Assembly (NCBI RefSeq): GCF_001514205.1
Contig: NZ_KQ948784.1
Coordinates: 58,208-122,207, forward strand
From: Streptomyces griseoruber
GTDB taxonomy: Bacteria; Actinomycetota; Actinomycetes; Streptomycetales; Streptomycetaceae
DNA: 64,000 bases
Reading direction: 5' to 3'
The translations under genes were made by a program, and so were the position numbers. Positions within the stretch are counted from its first letter, which is position 1. The number at the start of each line of letters is the position of its first letter. Under the pieces are notes generated by a model. That model did no database searches. It saw only the letters and a program-made list of their open reading frames with translations, and was not told the DNA's origin. Below are positions 48,101 to 56,872 of this stretch, one piece after another.

Positions 48101-50371
48101 GACCTCGTCGCGCTGCTGCGCCCGGACCGGGACCCCAGCCACGACCCCGTCGTACAGCTGCTGTTCGTCCTCCAGGACGTCGACACCGGCCTCAGCCTGC
48201 CCGGCGCGGACCTCACTCCGCTGCCCGCGCACGGCGGAGGCTCCATCCAGGACCTGACCGTCATCCTCCAGCACGCCGGGGAGCAGGCCGGAGGCGGCTT
48301 CCTCGGCACCGCCGAATTCAACACCAGCCTCTACGGCGCGGACACCGTGAGCCGCTTCCTCGGCCACCTCGCCACCCTGCTCCAGGCCGCGCTGTCCGCG
48401 CCGGACACGGCGGTCGCCGACCTGGACCTGCTGACCCGCGACGAGCTCGCCCAGCTCGACCGCTGGAACGACACCGGCCTGCCCGCGCCGACGGCCGCGG
48501 ACGTCCCGGCCCTGTTCGAGCGCTGGGCGGACCGGGCACCGGAGCGGCCCGCCGTCGTCGGCGCCGAGGGCGAGCTGAGCTACGCCGCACTCGAAGCGCG
48601 GGCCAACCGGCTCGCCCACCACCTCGCCGAGATCGGAGTCGGACCCGGGACGGCCGTGGGCGTCGCGCTGGACCGCTGCCAGGACCTGCCGGTCGCGTTC
48701 CTGGGCGTGCTCAAGGCCGGGGCGGTCTACGTCCCGCTGGACACCGGCTATCCGGCCGAACGTCTGGCCCTCATGATCGACGACACCGAGGTCAAGGCCC
48801 TGATCACCCGGGCCGGCCGCGCCGAACCGCCCGGCGCCGACCGCCTGCCGGTGGTCTGCCTGGGCGGCCCCGACGACCCGCTGGACCGGTACCCGGACAC
48901 CCGGCCGCCCCGGAACGTCGATCCGGGCGCCCCGGCCTACATCGTCTTCACGTCCGGCTCCACCGGCCGGCCCAAGGGCGTCGCGATCCACCACCGCGGT
49001 GTGGTCAACTCCGCCCACGCCGAGCGGGCGTTCGTCGACCCGGAGTCGCCGGACACCGTGATCCAGTTCTCCTCGCCGAGCTTCGACGGCTCCGTCCTGG
49101 ACTTCACCCTCGCCTTCGCCCACGGCGGACGGCTGTGCGTCGTGCCCCGCGACCGCATGCTGCCCGGCCCCGACCTGGCCGAGACCGTCCGCCGCCACCA
49201 GGTGACGACGGCGTTCCTGCCGCCGTCCGCGCTCGCCGTGATGCGGCCCGACGACGTGCCCGGACTGCGCACCATCCTGGTCGGCGGCGAGGCGTTCCCG
49301 CCGGAGCTGGGCCCGCTGTGGGCGCCGAACCGCCGGCTCTTCAACATCTACGGCCCCACCGAGACCACCATCTGGTGCACGCACACCCTCCTCGACGGCA
49401 CCGAGCGCCGGCCGACCATCGGCACCTCGGTTCCCGGCACCACCGCGCACGTCCTGGACGAGCGCCTGCGCCCCGTGCCGGTCGGCGTCCCCGGCGAGCT
49501 GTGCATCGGCGGCCTCGGCGTGGGGCTGGGCTATGTGCGCCGGCCCGAACTGACGGCCCGCCAGTTCCCGCTGGACCCGTACGCCGCCGAACCCGGCGCA
49601 CACCTCTACCGCACCGGCGACCTGGTGCGCCGCCTGCCCGACGGCAACCTGGACTACCTGGGCCGCATCGACCGGCAGGTGAAGGTCCGCGGCCACCGCG
49701 TCGAACTGCCCGAGATCGAGGCCCGCCTGGAGCGGATCCCCGGCGTCGGGCGCGGTGTCGTCACCGCGCGCCGCGACGGGTCCGGGCCCGGACCGCTCCG
49801 CCTGGTCGCCTATGTCTCGCCCGCCGCCCCGCTCGGCGTCGCCGATCTGGACCCCTCCGTGCTGCGGCGCCAACTGGCCCGGACCCTGCCGGAGTTCATG
49901 GTGCCCGCGGTGATCGTGCCGCTGGCCGCACTGCCGCTCAACGGCAACGGCAAGATCGACCACGCGAAGCTGCCCGAGCCACCGCGCGACCGGAACACCG
50001 GAACGGCCCGCGTCGCTCCGGTGTCACGTCTGGAGCGGGAGATCGCGGCCGTCTGGTGCGACCTCCTCGGCCTCGACGAGGTCGGCACGCACGACAACTT
50101 CTTCGAGATCGGCGGCGACTCGCTGCTGCTCGCCCGGGTCAGGACCCGGCTGACGCAGGTGCTGGACCGGGACATCGCCGCGCTCCAGCTCTTCACCCAT
50201 CCGACCGTGCACGACCTGGCCGCCGCGCTCTCGGACGACGCGCCCCGGGCCACGGCGGCGGCCCCGGCCACGGCGGTCCGGTCGGCCCGGCCCGGTGCGC
50301 GCAGTGCCCTGCTGACGCGAGCGCGACGTGCCACCGCCGGCCACGACGACGAGGGGAACATGACCCGATGA
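45185..50371 (+). CDS. NRPS, C - PCP - C - A - PCP, 1728 aa
   Basis: C1 has HHIVADG at residue 201; no A domain separates it from PCP1 (Ser574, VGGHSLS), so this is a third module without its own adenylation domain. C2 has HHLACDG at 777. The A domain shows TSGSTGRPKG near 1255, A4 FDGSVLDFTLAF (Asp1301), A5 FNIYGPTETTIW, YRTGDLVRRLPDG and NGNGKIDHAKL. By-eye pocket residues are D-G-L-S-L-G-I-I-W; I do not assign an amino acid. PCP2 has Ser1646 (IGGDSLLLA). The start overlaps the FkbH-like gene and the end overlaps the next NRPS (ATGA), so the three are co-translated. Confidence 0.93.
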   Translation: MTEIPTRAGARARRFSAQNLRRVHHEAGLDPLETAPTAAARADRPDGAQEDVWLFDLTTPEALVHQIALVVDLTGPLDRETATNAVRVLGRRHEALRARFPADGSGTPVMVVEPEFTGVLDYVDLTVPATDSGAGATDAVGDADTGAPSSDSAPGPGVERRWTALADRETHRPFDLENGPLARFTLARVAGRRHRLLAVVHHIVADGRTLQLLHGDLVAALRGDDLPTPPPALAAAASRLRAAADKPDLAQRLDRRAAELADLPADTDRWPSFGRPATGDPYAAAVLPVDVPAPLAEAVHAIAAAERATPFMVWLTALSVLVQHMSGQGEAVLGTVVGRRDAASRDTAGFLANQAPLRVRLPADTTWREALRVAREATLSAFDDADIPFRRLVERLAPARRPDAHPLFQVLLGGRQPLDPPAAVGPLTIEASEHLSHRSLYEVELQLADLPTGMPGYLRYRTAVLDSSTAAAVVAGFVRLLETLTSSPDSPIAATPWPAELSPPARADHGPAGPAAGRGIEAGRRRTAPRRPADMPRRQPSNPTQLRVAEVWRTVLEQMPPGIDDDFFAVGGHSLSAVRVASLLAAEFRLPLTARALFDHPTVAEVSAFLDGWAASDGGRTDTTAPATPVPVTGRTEAGAPLSATQRRMWLLSQLHPGNAVYNLPYAFRVSGDLDATTLEAALNDLVARHEALRTVVDVHDEQPRQRVSPTLAVRLAVEEPGAAEPDGTAPADLAAWVVDRIDAEARAPFDLSAGPLIRARLIAPGTPSAALVVTAHHLACDGWSLELLFAELAELYTARTENRPSTAPAPAIQFMDFAAWQSEQLTGAHRERLADYWRGKLEGAPTLLDLPTDRTRPAQRRPDGAVVDFAWPADVEERVAEFSRRHGVTAYATLLAAFASVVHRHTGRDDLLIGTPVANRVRPEFEKTVGCFVNLVPLRLRVAGDTPFLDLARAAHLTISEAQEHQDFPFEDLVALLRPDRDPSHDPVVQLLFVLQDVDTGLSLPGADLTPLPAHGGGSIQDLTVILQHAGEQAGGGFLGTAEFNTSLYGADTVSRFLGHLATLLQAALSAPDTAVADLDLLTRDELAQLDRWNDTGLPAPTAADVPALFERWADRAPERPAVVGAEGELSYAALEARANRLAHHLAEIGVGPGTAVGVALDRCQDLPVAFLGVLKAGAVYVPLDTGYPAERLALMIDDTEVKALITRAGRAEPPGADRLPVVCLGGPDDPLDRYPDTRPPRNVDPGAPAYIVFTSGSTGRPKGVAIHHRGVVNSAHAERAFVDPESPDTVIQFSSPSFDGSVLDFTLAFAHGGRLCVVPRDRMLPGPDLAETVRRHQVTTAFLPPSALAVMRPDDVPGLRTILVGGEAFPPELGPLWAPNRRLFNIYGPTETTIWCTHTLLDGTERRPTIGTSVPGTTAHVLDERLRPVPVGVPGELCIGGLGVGLGYVRRPELTARQFPLDPYAAEPGAHLYRTGDLVRRLPDGNLDYLGRIDRQVKVRGHRVELPEIEARLERIPGVGRGVVTARRDGSGPGPLRLVAYVSPAAPLGVADLDPSVLRRQLARTLPEFMVPAVIVPLAALPLNGNGKIDHAKLPEPPRDRNTGTARVAPVSRLEREIAAVWCDLLGLDEVGTHDNFFEIGGDSLLLARVRTRLTQVLDRDIAALQLFTHPTVHDLAAALSDDAPRATAAAPATAVRSARPGARSALLTRARRATAGHDDEGNMTR

Positions 50372-53115
50372 ACGTCGCCCCGCCGACGATTGCGGCCCCC
50401 GGCGCACCGGCGCCGCAGACGTCCGAGGCCGCACGCGCGGCACTGCTCGACCGGCTCCGCGGCGCACCGCCCGCGGGCACCTGGCCCGCCGACCGCGGCG
50501 TGCCGCAGCCCCCGCCCGGACCACGGCGTCCGACGCTGGCGTTCGAGATCCCGGCCGACCTCGCCGACGGCCTCGCGGCCGTCGCGCGGGAGCAGGGCGT
50601 ACCGGGGGTGCTCGCGACGCTGGCCGCCGGGCTGCACGCGCTGCTGTACCGGGTCGCCTCGCCCTGGGAGAACGCCGGCATCGAGGAGATCGTGGTCGGT
50701 GCCGGGCGGGACGGTGCGTGGGCACCGCTGCGGCAGTCCCTCGATCCGGACACCGCGTTCTCGGACCTCGCCTCGCGGGCCGCCGCCGAACTGCGGGACG
50801 CGGTCGGCGGGGAGTTCGCCCTCGGTGAGCAGTCCGGCATCGCTGCGGAGGACTTCTGCCGGGCCGCCGTCCTGATCGGCGGCGGCGAACTGCCGCTGGA
50901 TCTCGTGTTCGCCTTCGACACCGAGAACGGGCGCCATGGCGAGCTGGCCTACGACGGCCTGCGTTATGCGCCGGACACGGCCGAGCGCATCGTCGCGGGC
51001 TACCTCGAACTGCTGCGCGCGGCGATCAGCGATGTGAAGACGCCGATCGGCCTGCTGCCTCTGGTGCCCTCGCCGGCGCGGAATCCCGCAGCCGAGGCCG
51101 ACGGGATGTCCGGGGCGAGCGAGTGGGACGTCACCGCCCATGAGCTGTTCGACCGCGCCGCCGCGCGGTACCCCGAGGCCCAGGCGCTGCGCTGGGACGG
51201 CGGTGCGATGACCTACGCCGAGCTGAAGGCCGCCGCCGACCGGTGCGCCCGCCGGATCGGTACCGCCCGCGCCGTCGCGCTGTCCGGGCCGCGCTGCCCC
51301 GAACTGATCGTCGCACTGCTGGCGATCCTCAAGAGCGGAGCCGGATATGTGCCGCTCGACGCGGCGTACCCCCGCGACCGCCTCGACCACATGCTCAGCG
51401 ACAGCCGCGCCGAAGTCCTGATCGGCCCGGCCGGAATCGACGGTGCGCTCACCGTTCCCGAGGGCGTCCGCGTCATCGGTCTGCACGACCTGCTCGTGGA
51501 CGCGCCGAGCCTCCCGGTGGATCCGCGGTCCGCGCCGCGTCCCCCGGCCACCACCGCGGACCTCTGCTACGTGATCTACACCTCCGGCTCGACCGGACTG
51601 CCCAAGGGCGTCGGCATGCCCCACCGGCCGCTCGCCTCCCTGCTGGACTGGCAGTTCCGGCACTCGCAGGCCGGCCCCGGCTGGAACACCCTGCAGTTCG
51701 CGGCGTTCAGCTTCGACGTCGCCTTCCAGGAGATGTTCGCCACCTGGGGCACCGGCGGCACCCTGGTGCTGATCACCGACGAGATCCGCCGCGATCCGGA
51801 CCGGCTGGCCGACTGGCTGACCGCACAGCGCGTGCACCGCTTGTTCCTGCCCTTCGTCGCCCTCCAGCAACTCGCCGAGGCGGCAGCGCACTCCGGCCGC
51901 TACCCCGCGGCCCTGCGCGAGGTCGTCACGGCGGGGGAGCAGCTGCACGTCAGTCCTGCCGTACGCGAGTTCTTCCGGCGCACCGGCGCCTCGCTGGAGA
52001 ATCAGTACGGCCCTTCGGAGACCCACGTCGTCACCGCCGAACGCCTGTCCGCCGACCCGGCCGACTGGCCGGAGCTGCCGGCCATCGGCGGCCCGATCGA
52101 CCGCGCGGTGGTGGAGATCCTCGACGAGCGGCTGCAACCCCTGCCGGACGGGGTACCCGGCGAGATCTGCGTCTCCGGGGTGCCGCTGGCCGACGGGTAT
52201 CTGGGCCGGCCCGACCTGACCGCCGAGCGCTTCGCGGTCCGCCATCCGGCCGTCGGGCCGACCGGCCCCGTCAGCCCGGGCGACTCCGCCGGTGTCCGGC
52301 CCGCGCGGGACGCCGCCGAGCCGATCAGGGTCCGGACCTACCGCACGGGTGACTTCGGAACCCGGCTCCCCGACGGCCGGATCCACTGCCTCGGCCGCCG
52401 CGACGGGCAGGTCAAGATCCGTGGCTTCCGGGTCGAGCTCGGTGAGGTCGAGGCGCAGATCCTGGCCCAGGAAGGGCTGGCCGAGGCCGTCGTCGTGGTA
52501 CGGGAAGGGGCGTCGGACAAACAGATCATCGCCTACTACCTGCTCGCCGAGGGCTGCGATGTCCCGCCGCGGACCCTGCGTGACGATCTGGCGCGGATCC
52601 TGCCCGGGCACATGGTGCCCTTCGCCTGTGTCGCCGTCACCGCGCTGCCGCTGACCCCCAGCGGCAAGGTGGACCGGCGCACTCTGGCCGGGCGGCCGCT
52701 GCCCGAGGACATCGACGCCGCGTACGAGGCCGTACTCGAGGAGCGCGGCACGGCCGAAGCGGCCGGAGCGGCCGATGCCGTCCCGGCGGTCCCGGACGCG
52801 GCCGACGGCGCGACCGCCGACGGCACCGCGTCCGCGTCGCCCTTCGCGGAGCTGCTGGTCGAGATCTGGGCCGACGCCCTGGCCCGCGACGCCATCGGCG
52901 TCCATGCCGATCTGTTCGCGCTCGGCGCCGAATCGGCCACCGCGCTGGAGGTCGCCTCGCAGCTGACGGAGATCTTCCGCGTGACCGTCCCGGCGCGCGT
53001 GCTGTTCGACCGGCCGACCGCCGCCGGTCAGGCCGCCTGGTTCGCCGCCCGCGACGCCGCGGGCGACGGCCGCCTGGCCGACATCGCACGGCTGCTCCTC
53101 GCCTCCGAAGCCTGA
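50368..53115 (+). CDS. NRPS, truncated C - A - PCP, 915 aa
   Basis: Residues about 50-260 (LAFEIPADLADGLAAVAREQ, VAGYLELLRAAISD) look like the C-terminal lobe of a condensation domain; the HHxxxDG lobe is missing. The A domain has TSGSTGLPKGVG near 406, A4 FSFDVAFQEMFATW (Asp450), A5 ENQYGPSETHVVTA and TPSGKVDRRTL. By-eye pocket D-V-Q-V-V-A-Q-V-V is close to proline-type codes (DVQ..A.VV), so proline or an analogue is a reasonable guess. An inserted Gly/Pro-rich segment (residues about 630-655) precedes YRTGDF. The PCP serine lies in LGAESAT (Ser856), an unusual sequence. Such loading-like proteins often serve as initiation or stand-alone loading units. Confidence 0.9.
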   Translation: MNVAPPTIAAPGAPAPQTSEAARAALLDRLRGAPPAGTWPADRGVPQPPPGPRRPTLAFEIPADLADGLAAVAREQGVPGVLATLAAGLHALLYRVASPWENAGIEEIVVGAGRDGAWAPLRQSLDPDTAFSDLASRAAAELRDAVGGEFALGEQSGIAAEDFCRAAVLIGGGELPLDLVFAFDTENGRHGELAYDGLRYAPDTAERIVAGYLELLRAAISDVKTPIGLLPLVPSPARNPAAEADGMSGASEWDVTAHELFDRAAARYPEAQALRWDGGAMTYAELKAAADRCARRIGTARAVALSGPRCPELIVALLAILKSGAGYVPLDAAYPRDRLDHMLSDSRAEVLIGPAGIDGALTVPEGVRVIGLHDLLVDAPSLPVDPRSAPRPPATTADLCYVIYTSGSTGLPKGVGMPHRPLASLLDWQFRHSQAGPGWNTLQFAAFSFDVAFQEMFATWGTGGTLVLITDEIRRDPDRLADWLTAQRVHRLFLPFVALQQLAEAAAHSGRYPAALREVVTAGEQLHVSPAVREFFRRTGASLENQYGPSETHVVTAERLSADPADWPELPAIGGPIDRAVVEILDERLQPLPDGVPGEICVSGVPLADGYLGRPDLTAERFAVRHPAVGPTGPVSPGDSAGVRPARDAAEPIRVRTYRTGDFGTRLPDGRIHCLGRRDGQVKIRGFRVELGEVEAQILAQEGLAEAVVVVREGASDKQIIAYYLLAEGCDVPPRTLRDDLARILPGHMVPFACVAVTALPLTPSGKVDRRTLAGRPLPEDIDAAYEAVLEERGTAEAAGAADAVPAVPDAADGATADGTASASPFAELLVEIWADALARDAIGVHADLFALGAESATALEVASQLTEIFRVTVPARVLFDRPTAAGQAAWFAARDAAGDGRLADIARLLLASEA

Positions 53116-53147
53116 GACCGCCTCCACTCCTGACCGGGAAGGTCGAC

Positions 53148-54704
53148 ATGGAAGACCACATCAGCACCCTCCACGACGTCTTCGCCGCCACGGCGCGGCG
53201 CCACCCCGAGCTGCCGGCCGTCGAGCTGTCCGAATCGTCGATCAGCTACGCCGAGCTGGAGCGCGCGGCCGAGGCCCTGGCCGAGAGCCTCACCGCCGCA
53301 CACGGCCGCGTCCGCTCGGTGGCCCTGCTGGCCGCGCGCAGCGCTGTCGCCTACGCCGGGTATCTCGCGGCACTGCGCCTGGGCGCGCAGGTCGTGCCGC
53401 TGAACCTCAAGTATCCGCCGCGGCGCAACTCCGCCATCTGCGAGCTGGCCGACGTCGACGTGATCGTCGCCGACGCGTCCGGGCAGCAGTGGCTCGCCCA
53501 CTGCCCCTCCGGCACCGGGCCGGCGCGGCCGGTGCTGGGGCTCACCGACGAGGAACTCCTGGCCGCCGTCCCGGACGGTTCGCTACCGCCCGCCTCCGTC
53601 GGCCCCGACGACATCGCCTACCTCCTGTTCACCTCCGGCTCGACCGGGCGGCCCAAGGGCGTGCCGATCCGGCACCGCAACGTCCTGGCGTTCCTGGCGC
53701 ACACCGTCCCCCGCTACGAGGTCGGCCCGGGCTGCCGTATGTCGCACACCTTCGACCTGACCTTCGATCTCTCGGTGTACGACCTCTTCGTCACCTGGGG
53801 CGGCGGCGCGACGCTGGTCGTGCCCGAAGCGGCCGAACTGCTGAGCCCCGTCGACTACGCGGTGAACCGGCGGCTCACGCACTGGTTCTCGGTGCCCTCG
53901 GCGGTCTCGGCCGCCGCCGGGCTCGGTGGTCTGCCCGCCGGGAGGGGGCCCGGGCTGCGCTACAGCGTGTTCTGTGGTGAGCAGTTCACCTATGCGCAGG
54001 CCGAGGCGTGGAGCGGATTCGCCTCCGCGTCGGTCGTGGAGAACATCTACGGCCCGACCGAGCTGACGCTGGCGTGCGCGGAGTTCCGGCTGCCGAAGGA
54101 GCGCCGGGACTGGCCGGAGACCGTGAACGACACCGTGCCGATCGGCACCGTCTACCCGGGTCTGGAGTATGTCGTCACCGACGACGGCGAGCTGTGCGTC
54201 CGCGGCCCGCAGCGTTTCGACGGATACCTGGACCCGCGCGACAACACCAACCGGTTCCTCGGCCCCGCGGAGCATGAGGGCCATGACGGCCCGGACGGCG
54301 GTGCGCTGAGCGAGGCGCACTACTACCGCACCGGCGACCGGGTCCGCCGTGAGGACGACGGCACGCTGATCCACCTCGGCCGCCTCGACAACCAGGTCAA
54401 GATCCGCGGCTACCGGGTCGAACTCGGCGAATTCGAGACCCTGTTGCGCCGCCACCCCGGCGTCCGGGAGGCCGTCGTCGTGCCGGTGCAGCACCGCGAC
54501 GCCACCGAGCTGATGGCCTGCTACACCGGTGAGCCCGCCCGCGAGGCCGATCTGCGCCGCTCCCTGGCCGCGGGACTGCCGGTCCACCTGGTGCCGCACG
54601 TGTTCCTGCACGTGGAATCCATGCCCCTCAACCCCAACGGCAAGATCGACCGCGCCATCGTGGCGAAGCTCGTCGCCGAGCAGGCCAAGCTCACGCGGCC
54701 CTGA
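53148..54704 (+). CDS. Second free-standing adenylation domain, 518 aa
   Basis: A stand-alone A domain with no carrier, closely related to the one at 22633-24183 (shared GVPIRH, TFDLTFDLSV, LTHWFSVPS, YGPTELT, VRGPQRF). Motifs: FTSGSTGRPKGVPI, TFDLTFDLSVYDLF, VENIYGPTELT, YRTGDRVRREDDG, VKIRGYRVELGEFE, LNPNGKIDR. Pocket residues read D-L-Y-S-V-C-I-L-A, differing from its paralogue at several sites, so a different or relaxed substrate is likely. It lies 32 bp after the loading-type NRPS gene. It probably loads the A-less C-PCP modules in trans. Confidence 0.9.
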   Translation: MEDHISTLHDVFAATARRHPELPAVELSESSISYAELERAAEALAESLTAAHGRVRSVALLAARSAVAYAGYLAALRLGAQVVPLNLKYPPRRNSAICELADVDVIVADASGQQWLAHCPSGTGPARPVLGLTDEELLAAVPDGSLPPASVGPDDIAYLLFTSGSTGRPKGVPIRHRNVLAFLAHTVPRYEVGPGCRMSHTFDLTFDLSVYDLFVTWGGGATLVVPEAAELLSPVDYAVNRRLTHWFSVPSAVSAAAGLGGLPAGRGPGLRYSVFCGEQFTYAQAEAWSGFASASVVENIYGPTELTLACAEFRLPKERRDWPETVNDTVPIGTVYPGLEYVVTDDGELCVRGPQRFDGYLDPRDNTNRFLGPAEHEGHDGPDGGALSEAHYYRTGDRVRREDDGTLIHLGRLDNQVKIRGYRVELGEFETLLRRHPGVREAVVVPVQHRDATELMACYTGEPAREADLRRSLAAGLPVHLVPHVFLHVESMPLNPNGKIDRAIVAKLVAEQAKLTRP

Positions 54705-54764
54705 CGGGCCGGGAGCGCCGGCCCGAGACCAGCACCCGTAAGTCGAAGAGAGGGATCGCGAACC

Positions 54765-55757
54765 GTGCTGACCGTCTATACAACGATGCCTTCCTGGCAG
54801 GATCGGACACCGCAGGAATACCGCCGCCGCGTCGTCGACGTGGCCCGCTGGACCGAGCAGGCGGGTTTTCGCGGCGCGCTGGTCTACACCGACAACACAC
54901 TCGTGGACGCCTGGGCCGCGGCTCAGCTCGCCCTCGACCACACCGAGCGGTTCGTCCCCCTGGTCGCGGTCAACCCGGTGGACAGCCACCCGTTCGCCGT
55001 CGCCAAGACGATCAGCACCCTGGCGTTCCTCTACGGGCGGCGCGTCGACCTGAACCTGGTCACCGGCGGTTTCTCCAAGCACCTGAGCGAACTGGGCTGC
55101 GAACTGGGCCACCGGGAGCGCTACGACCGGCTGGCCGAGTACGGCGAGATCATCAGGCAGCTGACGGCGGCGCCGACGGCGGTGACCTACACCGGCAAGT
55201 ACTACTCCCTGGACGCCGCCGTGGTCAGCCCGCCGGCCGATCCCGCCCTGGCGCCGGACCTCTATGTGTCCGGGGCCTCCGACGACTGCCGCGAGGTCGC
55301 GCGGCTGCTCGGCGTCGACCGGCTGTCCTATCCGCACCAGATCGACAGCTACCAGGGTGACCGGCCGCTCGCCGGCTGCGGTGTGCGCTTCGGCGTCATC
55401 GCCCGCGACGACGCGGAGGAGGCGTGGCGGATCGCCCACGAGCGTTTCCCGTCCAGCGAGTCGGGCGAGAGGCTGCACGAATGGGCCGTCGGCAAGGTCG
55501 AGTCGCACTGGCACCTGAAGCTCTCGCGCGACGCGCTGCGCTCGCACGCGCCGAAGGGGGTCTACTGGCTCTATCCGTTCCGGGCCTACCAGACGTTCTG
55601 CCCCTACCTGGTCGGGACCTACGCCGAGGTCGGTGCGATGCTCCAGCGCTACATGGCGCTCGGAGTGAGCACCCTGATCCTGGACGAAGTCGTGGAGCCC
55701 GAGGACCTGCATCACACCACGACCGCGCTCGACCACGCCTACGCGCAGGCCGGGTGA
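54765..55757 (+). CDS. LLM-class flavin monooxygenase (BtrO/SsuD-like), 330 aa
   Basis: GTG 54765 follows a GAGAGGGA site. Luciferase-like protein with the SsuD-type core: RWTEQAGFRGALVYTDN, HPFAVAKTISTLAFLYGRRV, DLNLVTGGFSKHLSEL, RLAEYGEII and LYVSGASDDCREVARLLGV. The gene is embedded in the NRPS operon and a flavin reductase is encoded in the divergent operon, giving a two-component system. In butirosin biosynthesis BtrO, an LLM enzyme, hydroxylates an ACP-bound gamma-aminobutyryl chain. Hydroxylation of a carrier-bound amino acyl group is the favoured inference here. N-oxidation is an alternative. Confidence 0.87.
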   Translation: MLTVYTTMPSWQDRTPQEYRRRVVDVARWTEQAGFRGALVYTDNTLVDAWAAAQLALDHTERFVPLVAVNPVDSHPFAVAKTISTLAFLYGRRVDLNLVTGGFSKHLSELGCELGHRERYDRLAEYGEIIRQLTAAPTAVTYTGKYYSLDAAVVSPPADPALAPDLYVSGASDDCREVARLLGVDRLSYPHQIDSYQGDRPLAGCGVRFGVIARDDAEEAWRIAHERFPSSESGERLHEWAVGKVESHWHLKLSRDALRSHAPKGVYWLYPFRAYQTFCPYLVGTYAEVGAMLQRYMALGVSTLILDEVVEPEDLHHTTTALDHAYAQAG

Positions 55758-55761
55758 TCCG

Positions 55762-56574
55762 ATGAGCACACCGATCAGCACCTCGTCCGAATGGCTTCGC
55801 GGCTACGACGAGCGGCTCGACGCCCGGGTCCGCATGGTCTGCTTCCCGCACGCCGGGGGATCGGCGGCCTTCTACCGGCCGTGGCATCGGGGACTGCCGC
55901 CCCTGGTCGAACTGCACGCGGTGCAGTACCCGGGACGGGGCGAGCGCCGGACGGCACCCTTGGTCGACGACGTCCGGACCATGGCCGGACTCATCGTGGA
56001 CGACCTGGCCCCGCTGCTCGACCGTCCGCTGGCCCTGTTCGGCCACAGCATGGGTGCCTTCATCGCGTACGAGGCGGCGCGGCTCCTCGAGGGGCGCGGC
56101 ACGCCGCCGGTGCACCTGTTCGTCTCGGGGCAGATCGCGCCGTGGACTCCGGACGATGTGCGGAGCGGCACGGTCCGCGGCCACCCCCGCGCCGACATCG
56201 GGATCGCGGACGCCGACGACGAGGAGATGGTCCGCCACCTGGAGCGCCTCGGCGGCACCGAGGTCGAACTCCTGGCCGACCCCGAGATGCGCGAGATCTT
56301 CCTGCCCTACATCCGCAACGACTTCCGGATGCTCCAGTCCTACCGCCCGGCGGTCGGTCCGCCGCTGACCACCGCGATCACGGCGCTCACCGGTGCCGAC
56401 GACCCGGTGGCCACCCCCGCCCTGGCCGCCCGGTGGCGGGACCTGACCACCGCGGACTTCGCCCTGGAGGTGTTCCCCGGCGGGCACTTCTTCCTGCTGC
56501 CCGAACAGGAAGCGGTGCTGGACCTCGTCACCACATCACTGACACAAGCGAATTCAATACGCCATCAGCCATAG
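55762..56574 (+). CDS. Type II thioesterase, 270 aa
   Basis: Alpha/beta hydrolase of the editing thioesterase family: RMVCFPHAGGSAAFYRPWH, QYPGRGERR, nucleophile Ser96 in ALFGHSMGAFIAYE, Asp213/214 (LTGADDPVATP) and His242 (FPGGHFFLL). It removes misprimed acyl groups from carrier domains; no integrated thioesterase was seen in the visible NRPS/PKS proteins, so it could also help release. It lies 4 bp after the LLM gene. Its last residues (QANSIRHQP) run into a lower-GC segment carrying an lpd remnant, so the extreme C-terminus may be replaced by a recombination scar. Confidence 0.92.
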   Translation: MSTPISTSSEWLRGYDERLDARVRMVCFPHAGGSAAFYRPWHRGLPPLVELHAVQYPGRGERRTAPLVDDVRTMAGLIVDDLAPLLDRPLALFGHSMGAFIAYEAARLLEGRGTPPVHLFVSGQIAPWTPDDVRSGTVRGHPRADIGIADADDEEMVRHLERLGGTEVELLADPEMREIFLPYIRNDFRMLQSYRPAVGPPLTTAITALTGADDPVATPALAARWRDLTTADFALEVFPGGHFFLLPEQEAVLDLVTTSLTQANSIRHQP

Positions 56575-56621
56575 CCGCCGGATCGTGCCCCCAGAATAAT
56601 CAAATCGAAATTTTGGCTCAC
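56565..56621 (-). pseudogene. Inverted N-terminal remnant of an lpd gene, 18 codons
   Basis: On the minus strand GTG 56621 opens VSQNFDLIILGARSGGYG and a stop at 56565. This matches the FAD-binding start of dihydrolipoyl dehydrogenase, including the intact gene that begins 250 bp away in the opposite direction (NIYDLVILGGGSGGYA). The remnant overlaps the end of the thioesterase gene and has lower GC than its surroundings. The rest of the 56575-56872 gap has no other gene I can support and no SARP-type heptamer set. Confidence 0.65.
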
Positions 56622-56872
56622 CGAGGATTGACCCTTGACCGACTGCTGCTCAACGTGCAACTCGGCCCAAGTGTCTCCGAACGACGCATAGTTGGAAATC
56701 AGTGGCCATCGATGCCGGTTGATTCCCCGGAAGTGATGTTGGACACCCTGTTTCATGGGGCAACCAGTCCGTCGACGTGATAGATATTGATTGGCTCTGA
56801 CGGGATACCACGCCTTGCGACTCAAGAGGTTGCGCGTGGTAATGGGGGCGGCAAGCTAGGGGGACAGGCGAC

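Noticed and set aside
45041..49963. 1640-codon open frame antisense to the FkbH-like/NRPS genes
   Set aside because: Composition is typical of third-position GC shadow; the opposite strand encodes C, A and PCP motifs.
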